A stretch of 39,030 nucleotides of DNA from an uncultured Alphaproteobacteria bacterium (GCA_934276635.1 CAKQTH010000012.1:1-39030), one strand, 5' to 3'; shown: positions 8,551 through 17,184, counted from the first letter of the stretch. Numbers and translations are program-made. Notes: generated by a model from the sequence alone, not told the origin.

Positions 8551-8570
8551 CGGATAAAATATATTATCCG
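8551..8570 (-). promoter_or_regulatory. perfect inverted repeat before the DUF488 gene
   Basis: CGGATAA (8551-8557) and TTATCCG (8564-8570) with six bases between. On the minus strand the right arm runs directly into GGAG, the ribosome site of the DUF488 gene, 10 bases from its ATG. It could be an operator bound by a dimeric repressor or an RNA hairpin that masks the ribosome site. Confidence 0.5.
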
Positions 8571-8599
8571 ATAATGAAAATTTAAGGCGGCGGGTGAAA

Positions 8600-9019
8600 T
8601 TAAATTCCCAAAATGTGGCAGACGGCGTCTGAAATATCGTCGGTGCAGAGCTCGTCGGAAAAGTCTTCTTTGTCAATCACGCGGTATTTTTTTGCAAAAT
8701 AGTCATAAACCAAAAAGCAATATTCGTCTTGTCCCAAAATAACGCAATCGGTTTTTTGTCCTTCCAAAATCGAAAGATTGACCTCTGCAGCATCGGGGAA
8801 AAAGTCTGTTTTGGTATCAACTCCGAACACGGTGTTGCCCTCATGAGAAAGCCCGTTAAAATTTTGCAAAAGCCGGCAAAATTCGTCCGGCAGCGGCGGA
8901 ATTTTTGCCTTGCGCAGTTTGATGCAGGCAAGTGATGTCTGCATCTCGGTTGCGGCGGTATTTTTCCCTACATCGTTGTTTTCAGATAATATTTTGCATA
9001 AATTCTCAATATTTGTCAT
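8600..9019 (-). CDS. SUKH (SMI1/KNR4, YrhA-like) probable immunity protein
   Basis: 139-residue protein. The central pattern IPPLPDEFCRLLQNFNGLS followed by VFG and a second half with CVILGQDEYCFLVYDYFAKKYRVIDKE fits the SUKH superfamily, whose bacterial members are mostly immunity proteins that bind and neutralise nuclease toxins. It starts only six bases after the stop of the HNH nuclease gene, same strand, the expected toxin-then-immunity order. It is cytosolic by prediction. The SUKH assignment rests on motif recognition and the neighbour; residue-level contacts cannot be judged. Confidence 0.7.
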   Translation of the reverse strand: MTNIENLCKILSENNDVGKNTAATEMQTSLACIKLRKAKIPPLPDEFCRLLQNFNGLSHEGNTVFGVDTKTDFFPDAAEVNLSILEGQKTDCVILGQDEYCFLVYDYFAKKYRVIDKEDFSDELCTDDISDAVCHILGI

Positions 9020-9025
9020 ATCCGG

Positions 9026-10363
9026 CTATTCCCGCGAGTTAGAATTGTTTCGTTGTGTCTGCTGCGAGCGGTCTTTTTGCGAAACAATATATTTCATAGA
9101 GGCGTCTTTAAGCTGAACCCCGAAACTGAGCATACAGCAAATGCCTTCTTTCGGTTGCAGACGCGGCACAACATCTTTTGGCTGAACAGAAGATTTTTCG
9201 CCCCATTTCTGAGTGCTGAATTCCATTTCGTTTTTGTGAATAACATGATGAATTCCGCCAACCTTTTTCTTTTGGTTTGCCATCAAAAATTCGAGCGAAC
9301 CGCTACCCATAAAACACATATTGTCGCTGCTGTTGATGTCGGACAGCGGACGGCCTTGTTCTTCAAGCATACGAATATCTTTGATGTTTATGATATGGTG
9401 GACATTAATCGATTGTTGATCTTTCCATTCTGGGTGTTTTGCAAGATATCCGGTCATATCGGTTTTGCCCTGTTTCATCTGCTTTATCAGCTCGTCAACA
9501 TAATCGGCTCTGGCATTCGGCATTTTCATCATCGCATCGCGAAACTCGGGGTGCGAATTTATAAATTTTATGGTATTTTTTTGTTTTGCGCTTGTCGTGA
9601 GGATATTTTGCGTCCTCAAATCGCGCATTATATTTCCGTTTGCATCAAGCTGCGGAAAAATCTTTGCTTTTGACGAGGCCGGTCCGCAACCGCAGTGATT
9701 GAACAAAAAATGTTTGAAATCAGACATATTCATCGACGGAAGAATCTCGGGCGGAACACCGACCATTGCCAATTTGCCTTTTATGCGGTTTTCAATGGAA
9801 ACAAACTCCGGGAATTGTTTCATAACTTTCCAAAGTCCGGAATCGTCCATATTATAATCTTCGGGTTTGCGCGGTTTGGAAGCATATTGCATCGGTGCGG
9901 CAACAATTTTGCGATATTCCGGCGAATATTGCGAATTGTTTTTGTCGTACGAAACAACGCCGTCAAACGCAATGCGGGCAATTTCGCTGCGCTCGTCTTT
10001 GCTGACTTTTGGATAAACCGCCAATGTCAAATCATTTTTGGCGGCATAATCGCGCAGATTGTTTTCATCTTCAAGGCTGAAACTGGCACGATATTTTGCA
10101 AACAAATCATCAAGGTTTTGCTCGATTGCGGCATCATCTTGCAGTGCGGCGGCAGGGATTTGTTCCTGCAACGGTTTTGCTTCAACTTCAGGTTTGGGCT
10201 GAGCTTGAGAGGTTTGGATTTTATTTTCGCTTTCGGCGCGGATTTTTTCAATCCTGTCGCGCAGGCGGTTTTTATCGCCGCCGTTTTGCGAACGATAAGC
10301 ATAGCCGCGCCCCATACCTTCGCGCTTTGCCGATTTATCAAATTTTGAAATGTCTATACCCAT
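9026..10363 (-). CDS. protein with C-terminal HNH-type nuclease domain, probable toxin/effector
   Basis: 445-residue protein. The start at 10363 is preferred over an in-frame upstream codon at 10405 because AGAGG lies six bases before it. Residues 1-85 are charged and probably disordered; about 85-310 is a helical unknown region. The C-terminal third carries NVHHIINIKDI (H322-H323), then an asparagine in SSDNMCFM (N348), then IHHVIHKNEM (H372-H376), the HH...N...H layout of treble-clef HNH nucleases found in polymorphic toxins. The tail is basic and polar, ending NNSNSRE. There is no signal peptide and no RHS, LXG or PAAR-like region. The next gene encodes a SUKH-like protein, supporting a toxin/immunity pair. 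A phage-type or intracellular HNH role is the alternative. Confidence 0.7.
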   Translation of the reverse strand: MGIDISKFDKSAKREGMGRGYAYRSQNGGDKNRLRDRIEKIRAESENKIQTSQAQPKPEVEAKPLQEQIPAAALQDDAAIEQNLDDLFAKYRASFSLEDENNLRDYAAKNDLTLAVYPKVSKDERSEIARIAFDGVVSYDKNNSQYSPEYRKIVAAPMQYASKPRKPEDYNMDDSGLWKVMKQFPEFVSIENRIKGKLAMVGVPPEILPSMNMSDFKHFLFNHCGCGPASSKAKIFPQLDANGNIMRDLRTQNILTTSAKQKNTIKFINSHPEFRDAMMKMPNARADYVDELIKQMKQGKTDMTGYLAKHPEWKDQQSINVHHIINIKDIRMLEEQGRPLSDINSSDNMCFMGSGSLEFLMANQKKKVGGIHHVIHKNEMEFSTQKWGEKSSVQPKDVVPRLQPKEGICCMLSFGVQLKDASMKYIVSQKDRSQQTQRNNSNSRE

Positions 10364-10443
10364 ATCAAACCTCTTTTGATGTAGTATATATGTTTTTTTG
10401 TCCAATTACAACAAAAAATTTGCAAATAACATAATTTTTTACA

Positions 10444-10491
10444 CTTGAAATGGCGGCGCAAAGGCATACCTTTTCACAAGGGAGAATATGC
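10444..10491 (+). promoter_or_regulatory. structured leader of the SMR gene with competing hairpins
   Basis: Two exclusive folds are visible. Fold 1 is AAAGG (10460-10464) / CCTTT (10469-10473), leaving the ribosome site GGAGA (10481-10485) free. Fold 2 is GCATA (10464-10468) / TATGC (10487-10491) enclosing CCTT / AAGG (10469-10472, 10478-10481), which buries GGAGA. CTTG (10444-10447) can also pair with CAAG (10477-10480). Such alternatives are what a translational switch would need. No known riboswitch consensus was recognised. Confidence 0.4.
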
Positions 10492-10492
10492 A

Positions 10493-10804
10493 ATGATATA
10501 TTTGTTTTTGGCCGGATTATGCGAGGTTTTGTGGCCGCTGGGTTTTAAGCTTTCGCAAAGCGGAGCCTATCGCGATTGGTGGATTGTGTTTTCGGTGATG
10601 TTTATGATATTCAGCGTGCTGTTGTTTTATGCCGCGCAAAAAAGCGTTCCGGTATATGCGGCATATCCGATATGGACAGGCATCGGCTCAACCGGAACAT
10701 TTTTGGTCGGAGTTGCATATTTTCACGATACGGCAACCTGGCTCAGTTGGCTTGGCCTGTGCCTTGTGGTCGGCGGAATTGCGCTTTTGGAGCATGGAGC
10801 ATAA
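10493..10804 (+). CDS. SMR family exporter (SugE/Gdx-like)
   Basis: 103-residue inner-membrane protein with four hydrophobic helices. The start at 10493 is chosen because GGAGA lies seven bases upstream and because helix 1 then begins at residue 2; an upstream in-frame ATG at 10445 would add 16 polar residues. The key membrane glutamate of small multidrug resistance proteins is present (E11 in GLCEVLWPLGFK). The later IWTGIGSTGTF motif and the GL...GGIALL final helix fit. SMR proteins work as dual-topology dimers that exchange protons for cationic compounds or guanidinium. The second subunit of a paired system is not seen nearby, so a homodimer is likely. Confidence 0.85.
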   Translation: MIYLFLAGLCEVLWPLGFKLSQSGAYRDWWIVFSVMFMIFSVLLFYAAQKSVPVYAAYPIWTGIGSTGTFLVGVAYFHDTATWLSWLGLCLVVGGIALLEHGA

Positions 10805-10813
10805 AAGACTGTT

Positions 10814-11713
10814 TTAGCTCTGAACCGCCCAAACCAGGGCGATAATCGAAACAACCATCATAAACACGGTCAACTTGTTGATTTTAGAATAAATTTTATG
10901 GTTGAAATATGCCGAATACAAATTGTTCGCAAGCAAAATCCAAATCGGGTAGGCATAAATTATGGCCATAACATATCCTGGGTTTTCGGCCAGATACAGA
11001 CTGTAGTTTTTGAAGGTATACATGGAAAGAATGAGTACGACAATCGGGATTCCGGCACAAACAATGTTGCGGGGTATCAAAACTTCATCAATTTTGTTGC
11101 CTTGTTTGAAATATGCAACAGCGTTGGCCGAGCCGGCGACAATCGAGGTAATCAGCGAATAATAAAATATGGCTGAAAAGACATCTTCGCTTCCCATATC
11201 CATCAAAAACTTTCCTCCCAGATCAATTATGGTAACCGACAAAAGAGCGGGGAGCAGATATAAAAACGCGGTTTTGCTGATGCGTCCTTTTTTGATGTTC
11301 CAGACCGAGGCGACAATGCATAAAATTGCAACAATCGTCAGGGTTAATTTGAGAGGATTTTGCGCCAAATCAAACAGTTGCTGAGGTTTTATCAAAAACC
11401 AGCTGAAAAACACAAACACAACGCTGAGTGGCTGAATCACCGCGGTTGTTTCTGCGCCGAAAATTTTTGCGGCATTAAACATTCGATTATCAAAATATGC
11501 AATTACAAGGCCTTGAAAAATACACAGATAATAAAACAGCGGCGTGTCGAGAGCCGGCACCAAAAAGACGAACGGGAGCATAACCAAAGCCGTTCCGATA
11601 CCGCGGTATATCATCACCAGCGAGCCTTTGAGCTTAAAGACCTGATTTGCAAAAATGTACATTCCGAACACAAAGCTTGCAAAAACAGAAACCAACCACC
11701 ATAAATTTTGCAT
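10814..11713 (-). CDS. EamA/DMT-type membrane transporter
   Basis: 299-residue protein with about ten hydrophobic helices, the usual topology of the drug/metabolite transporter superfamily, placed in the inner membrane. The start at 11713 is chosen because GGGAG lies seven bases before it; an in-frame ATG at 11749 would add 12 polar residues. Residues such as FQGLVIAYFDNRMFNAAK and the IQPLSVVFVFFSW stretch fit the first EamA repeat. Substrate unknown. It lies convergent with the SMR gene and in the same orientation as the next EamA gene (11776-12663), 62 bases apart. Confidence 0.8.
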   Translation of the reverse strand: MQNLWWLVSVFASFVFGMYIFANQVFKLKGSLVMIYRGIGTALVMLPFVFLVPALDTPLFYYLCIFQGLVIAYFDNRMFNAAKIFGAETTAVIQPLSVVFVFFSWFLIKPQQLFDLAQNPLKLTLTIVAILCIVASVWNIKKGRISKTAFLYLLPALLSVTIIDLGGKFLMDMGSEDVFSAIFYYSLITSIVAGSANAVAYFKQGNKIDEVLIPRNIVCAGIPIVVLILSMYTFKNYSLYLAENPGYVMAIIYAYPIWILLANNLYSAYFNHKIYSKINKLTVFMMVVSIIALVWAVQS

Positions 11714-11775
11714 ATTACCGCTCCCGTAAATTGTTGTTGCATTTTGCACAGAATATTACAGTCAAAAGCAAAAGT

Positions 11776-12663
11776 CTATTGAATTTTTTGAGGGTGTTTA
11801 TCAAATGTTACAATCAAGACGCCGAGGATAATCAACGCACCGCCGACAGCGTCCGCGATTTGCAGCTTTTCGCCCAAAAATATGTATGCGCCGAGGCCTG
11901 AAAACAGCGGCAAAAGATAGTATATGATACTGGTTTTGATGCTGCCGATTTTGGCGATTGCGGTGTTCCAAGACAAAAAGGCGATTACCGAGTTGAAAAT
12001 TCCCAAATATAAGATGACGGCATAATCCTGCCAGCCGAAATTCAAAATTGAGGAAATCGGCGTTTCAATAACCAGCGGAAAGAACAATATAACCAGTCCG
12101 AAAAGCACACTAGCGGCCAAAAATTCAGGCTGAGTAATTTCTTTCGGTCGTCTGGTTTGCAAAATTGAATACACGGCGAACATCAGACAGTTAAACAGCA
12201 TCCAAAAATTTCCGCTGACCATTTTTATTTGGCTGATGCGTAGCAAATCGCCGTTGGTGACAACCATCAAAACCCCGATAATTGCAAATAAAAGCCCGAT
12301 AACTTGAGAAAATTTTATCGGAGCGCGCAAAAATATCCAGGACAAAATTGCCAAAAACAAAGGGCCGGTAACGCTAAGCATTCCCATATCTATGGCCGAG
12401 GTGGTATGTCCGGCAACATAAATCAGTGTGTTGTCAAGCGCGATTCCGCTCAGGCCGAGGCAAAACAGCAGTTTCCAATGTTTGCGCAAAATTGCGATAT
12501 GAGAGGCCGGAATTCTTCCAATGATAAACAAAAGTATAATAAACGCGACCAGCCATCTGCCGAACGCAAGCTCAAGCGGTGTCAGCGCCGAGGCGAAATA
12601 ACTGGCAATAACGATGTTTATACTCCACAAAAAAACGGCAGTCAGCGCAAAAATATATCCCAT
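11776..12663 (-). CDS. EamA/DMT-type membrane transporter
   Basis: 295-residue protein with ten predicted membrane helices arranged as two EamA repeats (about 1-140 and 145-290). Typical features are AVFLWSINIV in helix 1, the loop before TPLELAFGRW, and in the second half YLGIFNSVIAFLSWNTA and PLFSGLGAYIFLGEKL. It probably exports or imports a small metabolite; the substrate cannot be read from sequence. AGAGGAG before the ATG supports the start. It is upstream of, and probably co-transcribed with, the other EamA gene; the two are only distantly alike. Confidence 0.88.
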   Translation of the reverse strand: MGYIFALTAVFLWSINIVIASYFASALTPLELAFGRWLVAFIILLFIIGRIPASHIAILRKHWKLLFCLGLSGIALDNTLIYVAGHTTSAIDMGMLSVTGPLFLAILSWIFLRAPIKFSQVIGLLFAIIGVLMVVTNGDLLRISQIKMVSGNFWMLFNCLMFAVYSILQTRRPKEITQPEFLAASVLFGLVILFFPLVIETPISSILNFGWQDYAVILYLGIFNSVIAFLSWNTAIAKIGSIKTSIIYYLLPLFSGLGAYIFLGEKLQIADAVGGALIILGVLIVTFDKHPQKIQ

Positions 12664-12742
12664 TTTTTCTCCTCTTCCCCGGCTCTATATAATCATAAAA
12701 CAAGCAAAAACAATGGTGATAGCCGTTTTATGATACGAAAAA

Positions 12743-12757
12743 CTGTTTACAAAACAG
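12743..12757 (+). promoter_or_regulatory. inverted repeat upstream of the autotransporter gene
   Basis: CTGTTT-ACA-AAACAG is a perfect dyad 59 bases before the autotransporter ATG. It overlaps a possible -35 box (TTTACA), so it could be an operator. No matching site was noticed elsewhere. Confidence 0.35.
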
Positions 12758-12815
12758 CAAATTTATGTTATTGAATATATTATACGAGTTATAAATTATT
12801 CAGATTAGGGGAAAG

Positions 12816-15800
12816 ATGACTAGATTCAAATGTATATTGTTGGCCGGCGCGGCTTTTGCCCCGTTTTTTACCGGACAAATTCAGGCCGCAGGTTTTGACC
12901 AAAGTAGATATTCAACAGAAAAATCTTGCAGCAACAGCAAGGATTGTAAACAATATTCCGATGATATAATCGAGAACGGAACATATCTGTATGTCAAAAA
13001 TACGGGTAGTTCTACATCAAGCATTGAACTGGACAATGTGATGGTTGATTCCGGTGGCGGTATAAAAGTAAACGCACAGACCCCTCCCCACATAATAGGT
13101 ACGCTTATGATAGAAAACGGCGGTGCATTTGAGTTTTATACTCGCTCAATAATCAATGAAATAGATATATATGACAATACAATCAATGATTATGTAACAG
13201 GCTCAATAGCAAACGGAGTTGCTAACAATATATTGGTTACGACAAATTCATCACTGATTGTTAACAGCAATGAAAAAGCAGTGAATACCGATGTTCGATA
13301 TAACGGAAAACTTTTGGCGAATAGCGGTGGTATAATCGAAAATCTGAAAGCTGCAAGAGGCAGTGAAATTGCATTGAATAAAAAATCGTCGATTCATGGA
13401 AATTTGGTTTTGGCTTCCGGCGCGCTGATTACCGATGTTTCAGGCAATGCGATTTATAACAATTCGGCAGATGCGGCAGATTTGACGGCTAATGTCAAAA
13501 ATCTGACCTTGACCGGCGGCGTTAACAGCTATTTCAAAACAGAAATAAAAACAAATGAGTCAGATGCCTCTTTGACTATGGATGACGGAAGTTTTGATTT
13601 TGACGGATTGACTCTTTCCGGCTGGAAAAACGGAACAATTACTGAAAGTGCCACGGCTGAAAATATGCAAATCGGCTTTAATCTTGACAATAACGGATAT
13701 ATTTCGGGTTCGGTCATAAACTCTGGTGGTGTGTTGAATATGAAAGACAGCTCAATGGGAGACAGTATTGAAGTTGAGTCCGGCGGCGTTTTGAACCAAA
13801 CAGGAGAAGATTCTCAGCTTGATACGGTTTTTGTGTATGAAGGCGGCACATTTAATGTTGCTCCGACAACCGGAAACGCGATTGCCGAAAATGTTGATAT
13901 TGCTTCCGGCGGAACATTCAGAGCATCCGGCGGTGCCATGATAAGCAATATAACTTTCGGCGGCAAAGCGGACGATGCAAACGATAACGCAAAGTTTTAT
14001 ATCTCCACCTCGGACGATATGCTGATTGACGGAATAACTTTTTATGACACTGCAAAACGCGGAAGCATCACCGGAAACGCAGTTGAAAATTTTGTGGTCG
14101 GAAAAGGCAGCTCGCTTGTTGTGAACAACGGAACGCTCAACGGCTCGTGGATTTACGGAAAAGTTGAGGCTAACGGAACAAAACTTGCGGAAAATTCAAA
14201 TAATGTGATATACGGCGGCGGAGTTCTGGTTTTGAAAAACGGGGCATCAATTAAAGATGTTACGGTTGAAGCCGGAGGCTCACTTTTTATGTCTGCTGAT
14301 TCTCAAATTATTGAAAACGGAAATATCGAAATTAATAAGGATTCCGTACTCGGCGGTTATAACGGATCGGTGTTTGATTATTCAAAGATTGCGAAAAAGG
14401 CAAAAAATTTGACGCTGTCCGGAGGAATTAATGATGTTTTGAACGGCAGATTGGAAGCCGATAAAACAAGACAAAGCGTGCTGTTTTTGGACGAAGGTGA
14501 TTTTGATGCGGCAGCCGGAAATATCAAAAACTGGTATACCATTGTAGTCGGAAACTCTACATTTTATAATTATGTAGCTGGAGCAGGGACATATTTGCTG
14601 ACCGATACATCAAAGCTTTCAAACCTTGTGATTGAGAACGGGGCCCAGATGATAATTGATAATGCGTCGCATTTTGCCGGAAATCTGACAATCTATAAAG
14701 ACGCTGATTTGACCAACAGCGCATATAACTGGTCAGATTTGGCAAATGATGCCGATTTGAGCGGAATCACATTGGTCGGAGGCCTCAATTCGACGATTGA
14801 AAACGCAGGGTTGAATACAACCGCCGGAGATGACAGAAACTTGACCTTAAAAGACGGCAGCTATGCAATTTCCGACGCATCGGGGACAACCGGAATCCTC
14901 GGTCTTTCAGGTTGGAAATATGTTTATATTCAAGGCGACGGGACGGTTGTCAAACTTGAAGGCGATTTGAGAGACGACAACCTTTATATCGGCGGCGGCA
15001 CGACTTTTGATATATCAGGGCATTCTCCGCTTGTTTCCACAATCTATGGCAATGTCTTTAATGATGGAACCATAACGGCGCTTGACGGCAGCACGGAGGC
15101 TGACGACAGAATCACCATCACCGGAAACTATACGGCCGGAACCGGTGCGGTTTTGAAACTTGATGTGGACGCATTGAACAATCTGGCGGATATGCTGGTA
15201 ATTGAAGGCGATGTTATCGGCACGACCGGTCTTGAGCTGAAATTTGTTTCTCAAGATGAAAATTCTGTGCCGATTCAAATTGTCAAAGCCGAAAATGATG
15301 ATGAAACGACAGCTGCTGATTTTGTGATTTCTTCGGTGGACGGCAGCCCGTTTGCCTGGTATTCAAAAAAACAGGCGGATGGTTGGTATATCAACTTTGA
15401 CAGGCAGGTCGTACTTGGTGAAGTAGGCGGTTATATCGGGCTTTTGAGCGCATCGTTTGAGCAGACCAGAAATATGACCCAAAACATAAAAAGCAAAGTT
15501 TATGCTACCAGAGGGTACAACAAACTTATGGCCGAAAAGTTCAAAAAGAATTATAACTGCTGTGATGATGCGGCGTATAATGTTTGGGTCGCTCCGGTGT
15601 ACAGCAATCCGAAAGTTAAGGCTCCGTTTGAGTTTGAAGCAGAAATAAGCGGACTTGAGGCAGGTGTTGATTTGTTGTCGAAGCCTCATCACAAAATCGG
15701 CGTTTTTGCATCGTATCGTAAAGGAAAATACGCGTTTACGGGCGATGGCAAAAAATATAAGATGGAATCAAAGGCAGATGTGACTATCGACAGCTATTTG

Positions 15801-16364
15801 CTCGGATTGTATTATAACTGGCACCGCAATGAAGTCTGGGGATTCGCAACCGTATACGGCGGCGCGCAGAGAGCAGATGTTTCTGCCCGCAACAGAGTAA
15901 AAGCCGATGCTGACGCTCTTGAGCTCGGAGCAAGCGTTGAACTCGGGTATACATATGCCGTTAATGACAAATATAATGTAGAACCGTCGATTCGCGCGGA
16001 ATATACCATGCTTAATTATGAAAACATCAAGGACAACGCAGGCAAAAAGGCCGATTATCACCTTGCATCACAGACGGAAATCGAGGCAGGCGTAAAACTG
16101 CAGCGGGTTTGGGAGCTTGATGACGGTGCGGCGGAAATTTATGTTAAACCGGCGGTCGTTCAAACAATTACTACCGGAAATAATGTTACTCTGACCGGAA
16201 TGGGCAAAGTAAAATCGCTTGAAAACGAGACATTAGGCCGAATTTCCGTCGGAGGCGGGTATAATGTAACAAAAGATTTGACAATTAAATCAGATGTGGT
16301 ATATACATATAATCATAACTATGAAGACGCGTCGATAAATTTCGGCGTAAACTATGCCTTTTAG
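12816..16364 (+). CDS. autotransporter (type Va) surface protein
   Basis: 1182-residue protein. A signal peptide (residues 1-24, ending GQIQA) leads into a long passenger of about 870 residues rich in glycine, asparagine, serine and short beta-strand repeats such as IDVESGG-like units (VEAGGSLF, IASGGTFRASGG, VESGGVLN), the pattern of a right-handed beta-helix adhesin (AIDA/pertactin type). The last 280 or so residues form the outer-membrane beta-barrel, ending in INFGVNYAF with the C-terminal phenylalanine used by the BAM complex. Unusual cysteines occur in the passenger start (CSNSKDC) and just before the barrel (NYNCCDD). Role inferred: surface adhesion. The next gene begins near its stop. 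Confidence 0.92.
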   Translation: MTRFKCILLAGAAFAPFFTGQIQAAGFDQSRYSTEKSCSNSKDCKQYSDDIIENGTYLYVKNTGSSTSSIELDNVMVDSGGGIKVNAQTPPHIIGTLMIENGGAFEFYTRSIINEIDIYDNTINDYVTGSIANGVANNILVTTNSSLIVNSNEKAVNTDVRYNGKLLANSGGIIENLKAARGSEIALNKKSSIHGNLVLASGALITDVSGNAIYNNSADAADLTANVKNLTLTGGVNSYFKTEIKTNESDASLTMDDGSFDFDGLTLSGWKNGTITESATAENMQIGFNLDNNGYISGSVINSGGVLNMKDSSMGDSIEVESGGVLNQTGEDSQLDTVFVYEGGTFNVAPTTGNAIAENVDIASGGTFRASGGAMISNITFGGKADDANDNAKFYISTSDDMLIDGITFYDTAKRGSITGNAVENFVVGKGSSLVVNNGTLNGSWIYGKVEANGTKLAENSNNVIYGGGVLVLKNGASIKDVTVEAGGSLFMSADSQIIENGNIEINKDSVLGGYNGSVFDYSKIAKKAKNLTLSGGINDVLNGRLEADKTRQSVLFLDEGDFDAAAGNIKNWYTIVVGNSTFYNYVAGAGTYLLTDTSKLSNLVIENGAQMIIDNASHFAGNLTIYKDADLTNSAYNWSDLANDADLSGITLVGGLNSTIENAGLNTTAGDDRNLTLKDGSYAISDASGTTGILGLSGWKYVYIQGDGTVVKLEGDLRDDNLYIGGGTTFDISGHSPLVSTIYGNVFNDGTITALDGSTEADDRITITGNYTAGTGAVLKLDVDALNNLADMLVIEGDVIGTTGLELKFVSQDENSVPIQIVKAENDDETTAADFVISSVDGSPFAWYSKKQADGWYINFDRQVVLGEVGGYIGLLSASFEQTRNMTQNIKSKVYATRGYNKLMAEKFKKNYNCCDDAAYNVWVAPVYSNPKVKAPFEFEAEISGLEAGVDLLSKPHHKIGVFASYRKGKYAFTGDGKKYKMESKADVTIDSYLLGLYYNWHRNEVWGFATVYGGAQRADVSARNRVKADADALELGASVELGYTYAVNDKYNVEPSIRAEYTMLNYENIKDNAGKKADYHLASQTEIEAGVKLQRVWELDDGAAEIYVKPAVVQTITTGNNVTLTGMGKVKSLENETLGRISVGGGYNVTKDLTIKSDVVYTYNHNYEDASINFGVNYAF

Positions 16365-16384
16365 TTATATAAATTCGCTGGATG

Positions 16385-16422
16385 GAAGGCGGAGGCTCTT
16401 TGGGCTTCTGCCTTCTCTTATT
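16385..16422 (+). terminator. hairpin between the autotransporter and the polyprenol-kinase-like gene
   Basis: GAAGGC (16385-16390) pairs with GCCTTC (16410-16415) and is followed by a short, imperfect T-rich stretch. It could be a weak terminator or attenuator. It argues that the downstream gene starts after it rather than at an in-frame codon inside the autotransporter end. Confidence 0.5.
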
Positions 16423-16434
16423 AAAGAGATGAAG

Positions 16435-17184
16435 ATGTTAAAAGACAAACTTCCGATAAAGAAGCTGAAAGAAATTAAAATAAAAGACATAGATTTTTCA
16501 AAAATGAAATTTGATGTCAAAAAATATATCGAAACTTCATACCCTGAAGTTGACAAGATATTGTGTCAAATTAATATCAACGCGTCAAAATCATTCAAAA
16601 AAGAACTGAACCGCAAGGCGATACATCTGAGCTCTTTGTGGATTCCGGCCCTGATATATTTTGTGCCGAAATATTGGGCAATCGCACTTTTTGCCTTTTT
16701 GCTTTTCGGAGATATTGTTCTTGAATATGCAAACTACCGCCGCTGCAAATGGGCGCGCAAAACTTTCGGCTCGCTGTTTTTTAAGGTTATGCGCAACAAA
16801 GAAACATCTAAGACGCATTTTGAATTCAGCGGCTCGGTTTTTGTGCTGTGCGGCGCATTGCTGTCAACTTTGTTGTTCCCGATACAGATGGTGGTTGTCG
16901 GGCTGACCATAATGCTGATTTCTGATACTTTGGCCGCGCTTGTCGGCAAGTTTTTCGGGACCAGGAAAATATATAAAGAAAAGTCGGTAGAGGGGACAAT
17001 GGCGTTTTTTGTCTCGTCGATTCTCGTATGCTTGTTATATGAGCCGATTCTCAGCGTGAACTATGCAACCATTGTTGCCTGTATCTGTGTGACCTTTGCC
17101 GAGCTTTATGAAAGCAAAATAAAGATTGACGACAACCTTTCTATCCCGTTGATTTTTTGCCTGATTATGAATTTTTTGTCATAA
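16435..17184 (+). CDS. dolichol/polyprenol kinase-like or CTP-dependent lipid kinase family membrane protein
   Basis: 249-residue inner-membrane protein with seven or so hydrophobic helices after a basic N-terminal 65 residues. RKAIHLSSLW opens the membrane part. The signature SDTLAALVGKFFG with KSVEGTMAFF and, near the end, IDDNLSIPL matches the diacylglycerol/polyprenol kinase family related to SEC59 and phosphatidate cytidylyltransferase. The start at 16435 has AAAGAG six bases upstream; an ATG at 16429 and one at 16354, which overlaps the autotransporter, are alternatives. Likely role: phosphorylation of a lipid alcohol using CTP. Substrate not determinable. Confidence 0.8.
   Translation: MLKDKLPIKKLKEIKIKDIDFSKMKFDVKKYIETSYPEVDKILCQININASKSFKKELNRKAIHLSSLWIPALIYFVPKYWAIALFAFLLFGDIVLEYANYRRCKWARKTFGSLFFKVMRNKETSKTHFEFSGSVFVLCGALLSTLLFPIQMVVVGLTIMLISDTLAALVGKFFGTRKIYKEKSVEGTMAFFVSSILVCLLYEPILSVNYATIVACICVTFAELYESKIKIDDNLSIPLIFCLIMNFLS

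Noticed and set aside
9053..9673. 206-codon plus-strand frame opposite the HNH gene
   Set aside because: The minus-strand protein shows nuclease motifs and a good ribosome site; the antisense product is rich in F, H and R as expected of a shadow frame.
10364..10405. 14-residue N-terminal extension of the HNH protein
   Set aside because: The downstream ATG has AGAGG six bases upstream; the extension has no ribosome site.
10406..10492. known guanidine riboswitch before the SMR gene
   Set aside because: The ACGR loops of guanidine-II and the conserved blocks of guanidine-I and III were not found; only generic competing hairpins are reported.
16354..16434. upstream start of the polyprenol-kinase-like gene inside the autotransporter end
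   Set aside because: No ribosome site precedes it and the added residues are followed by a hairpin; the start at 16435 has AAAGAG at proper spacing.
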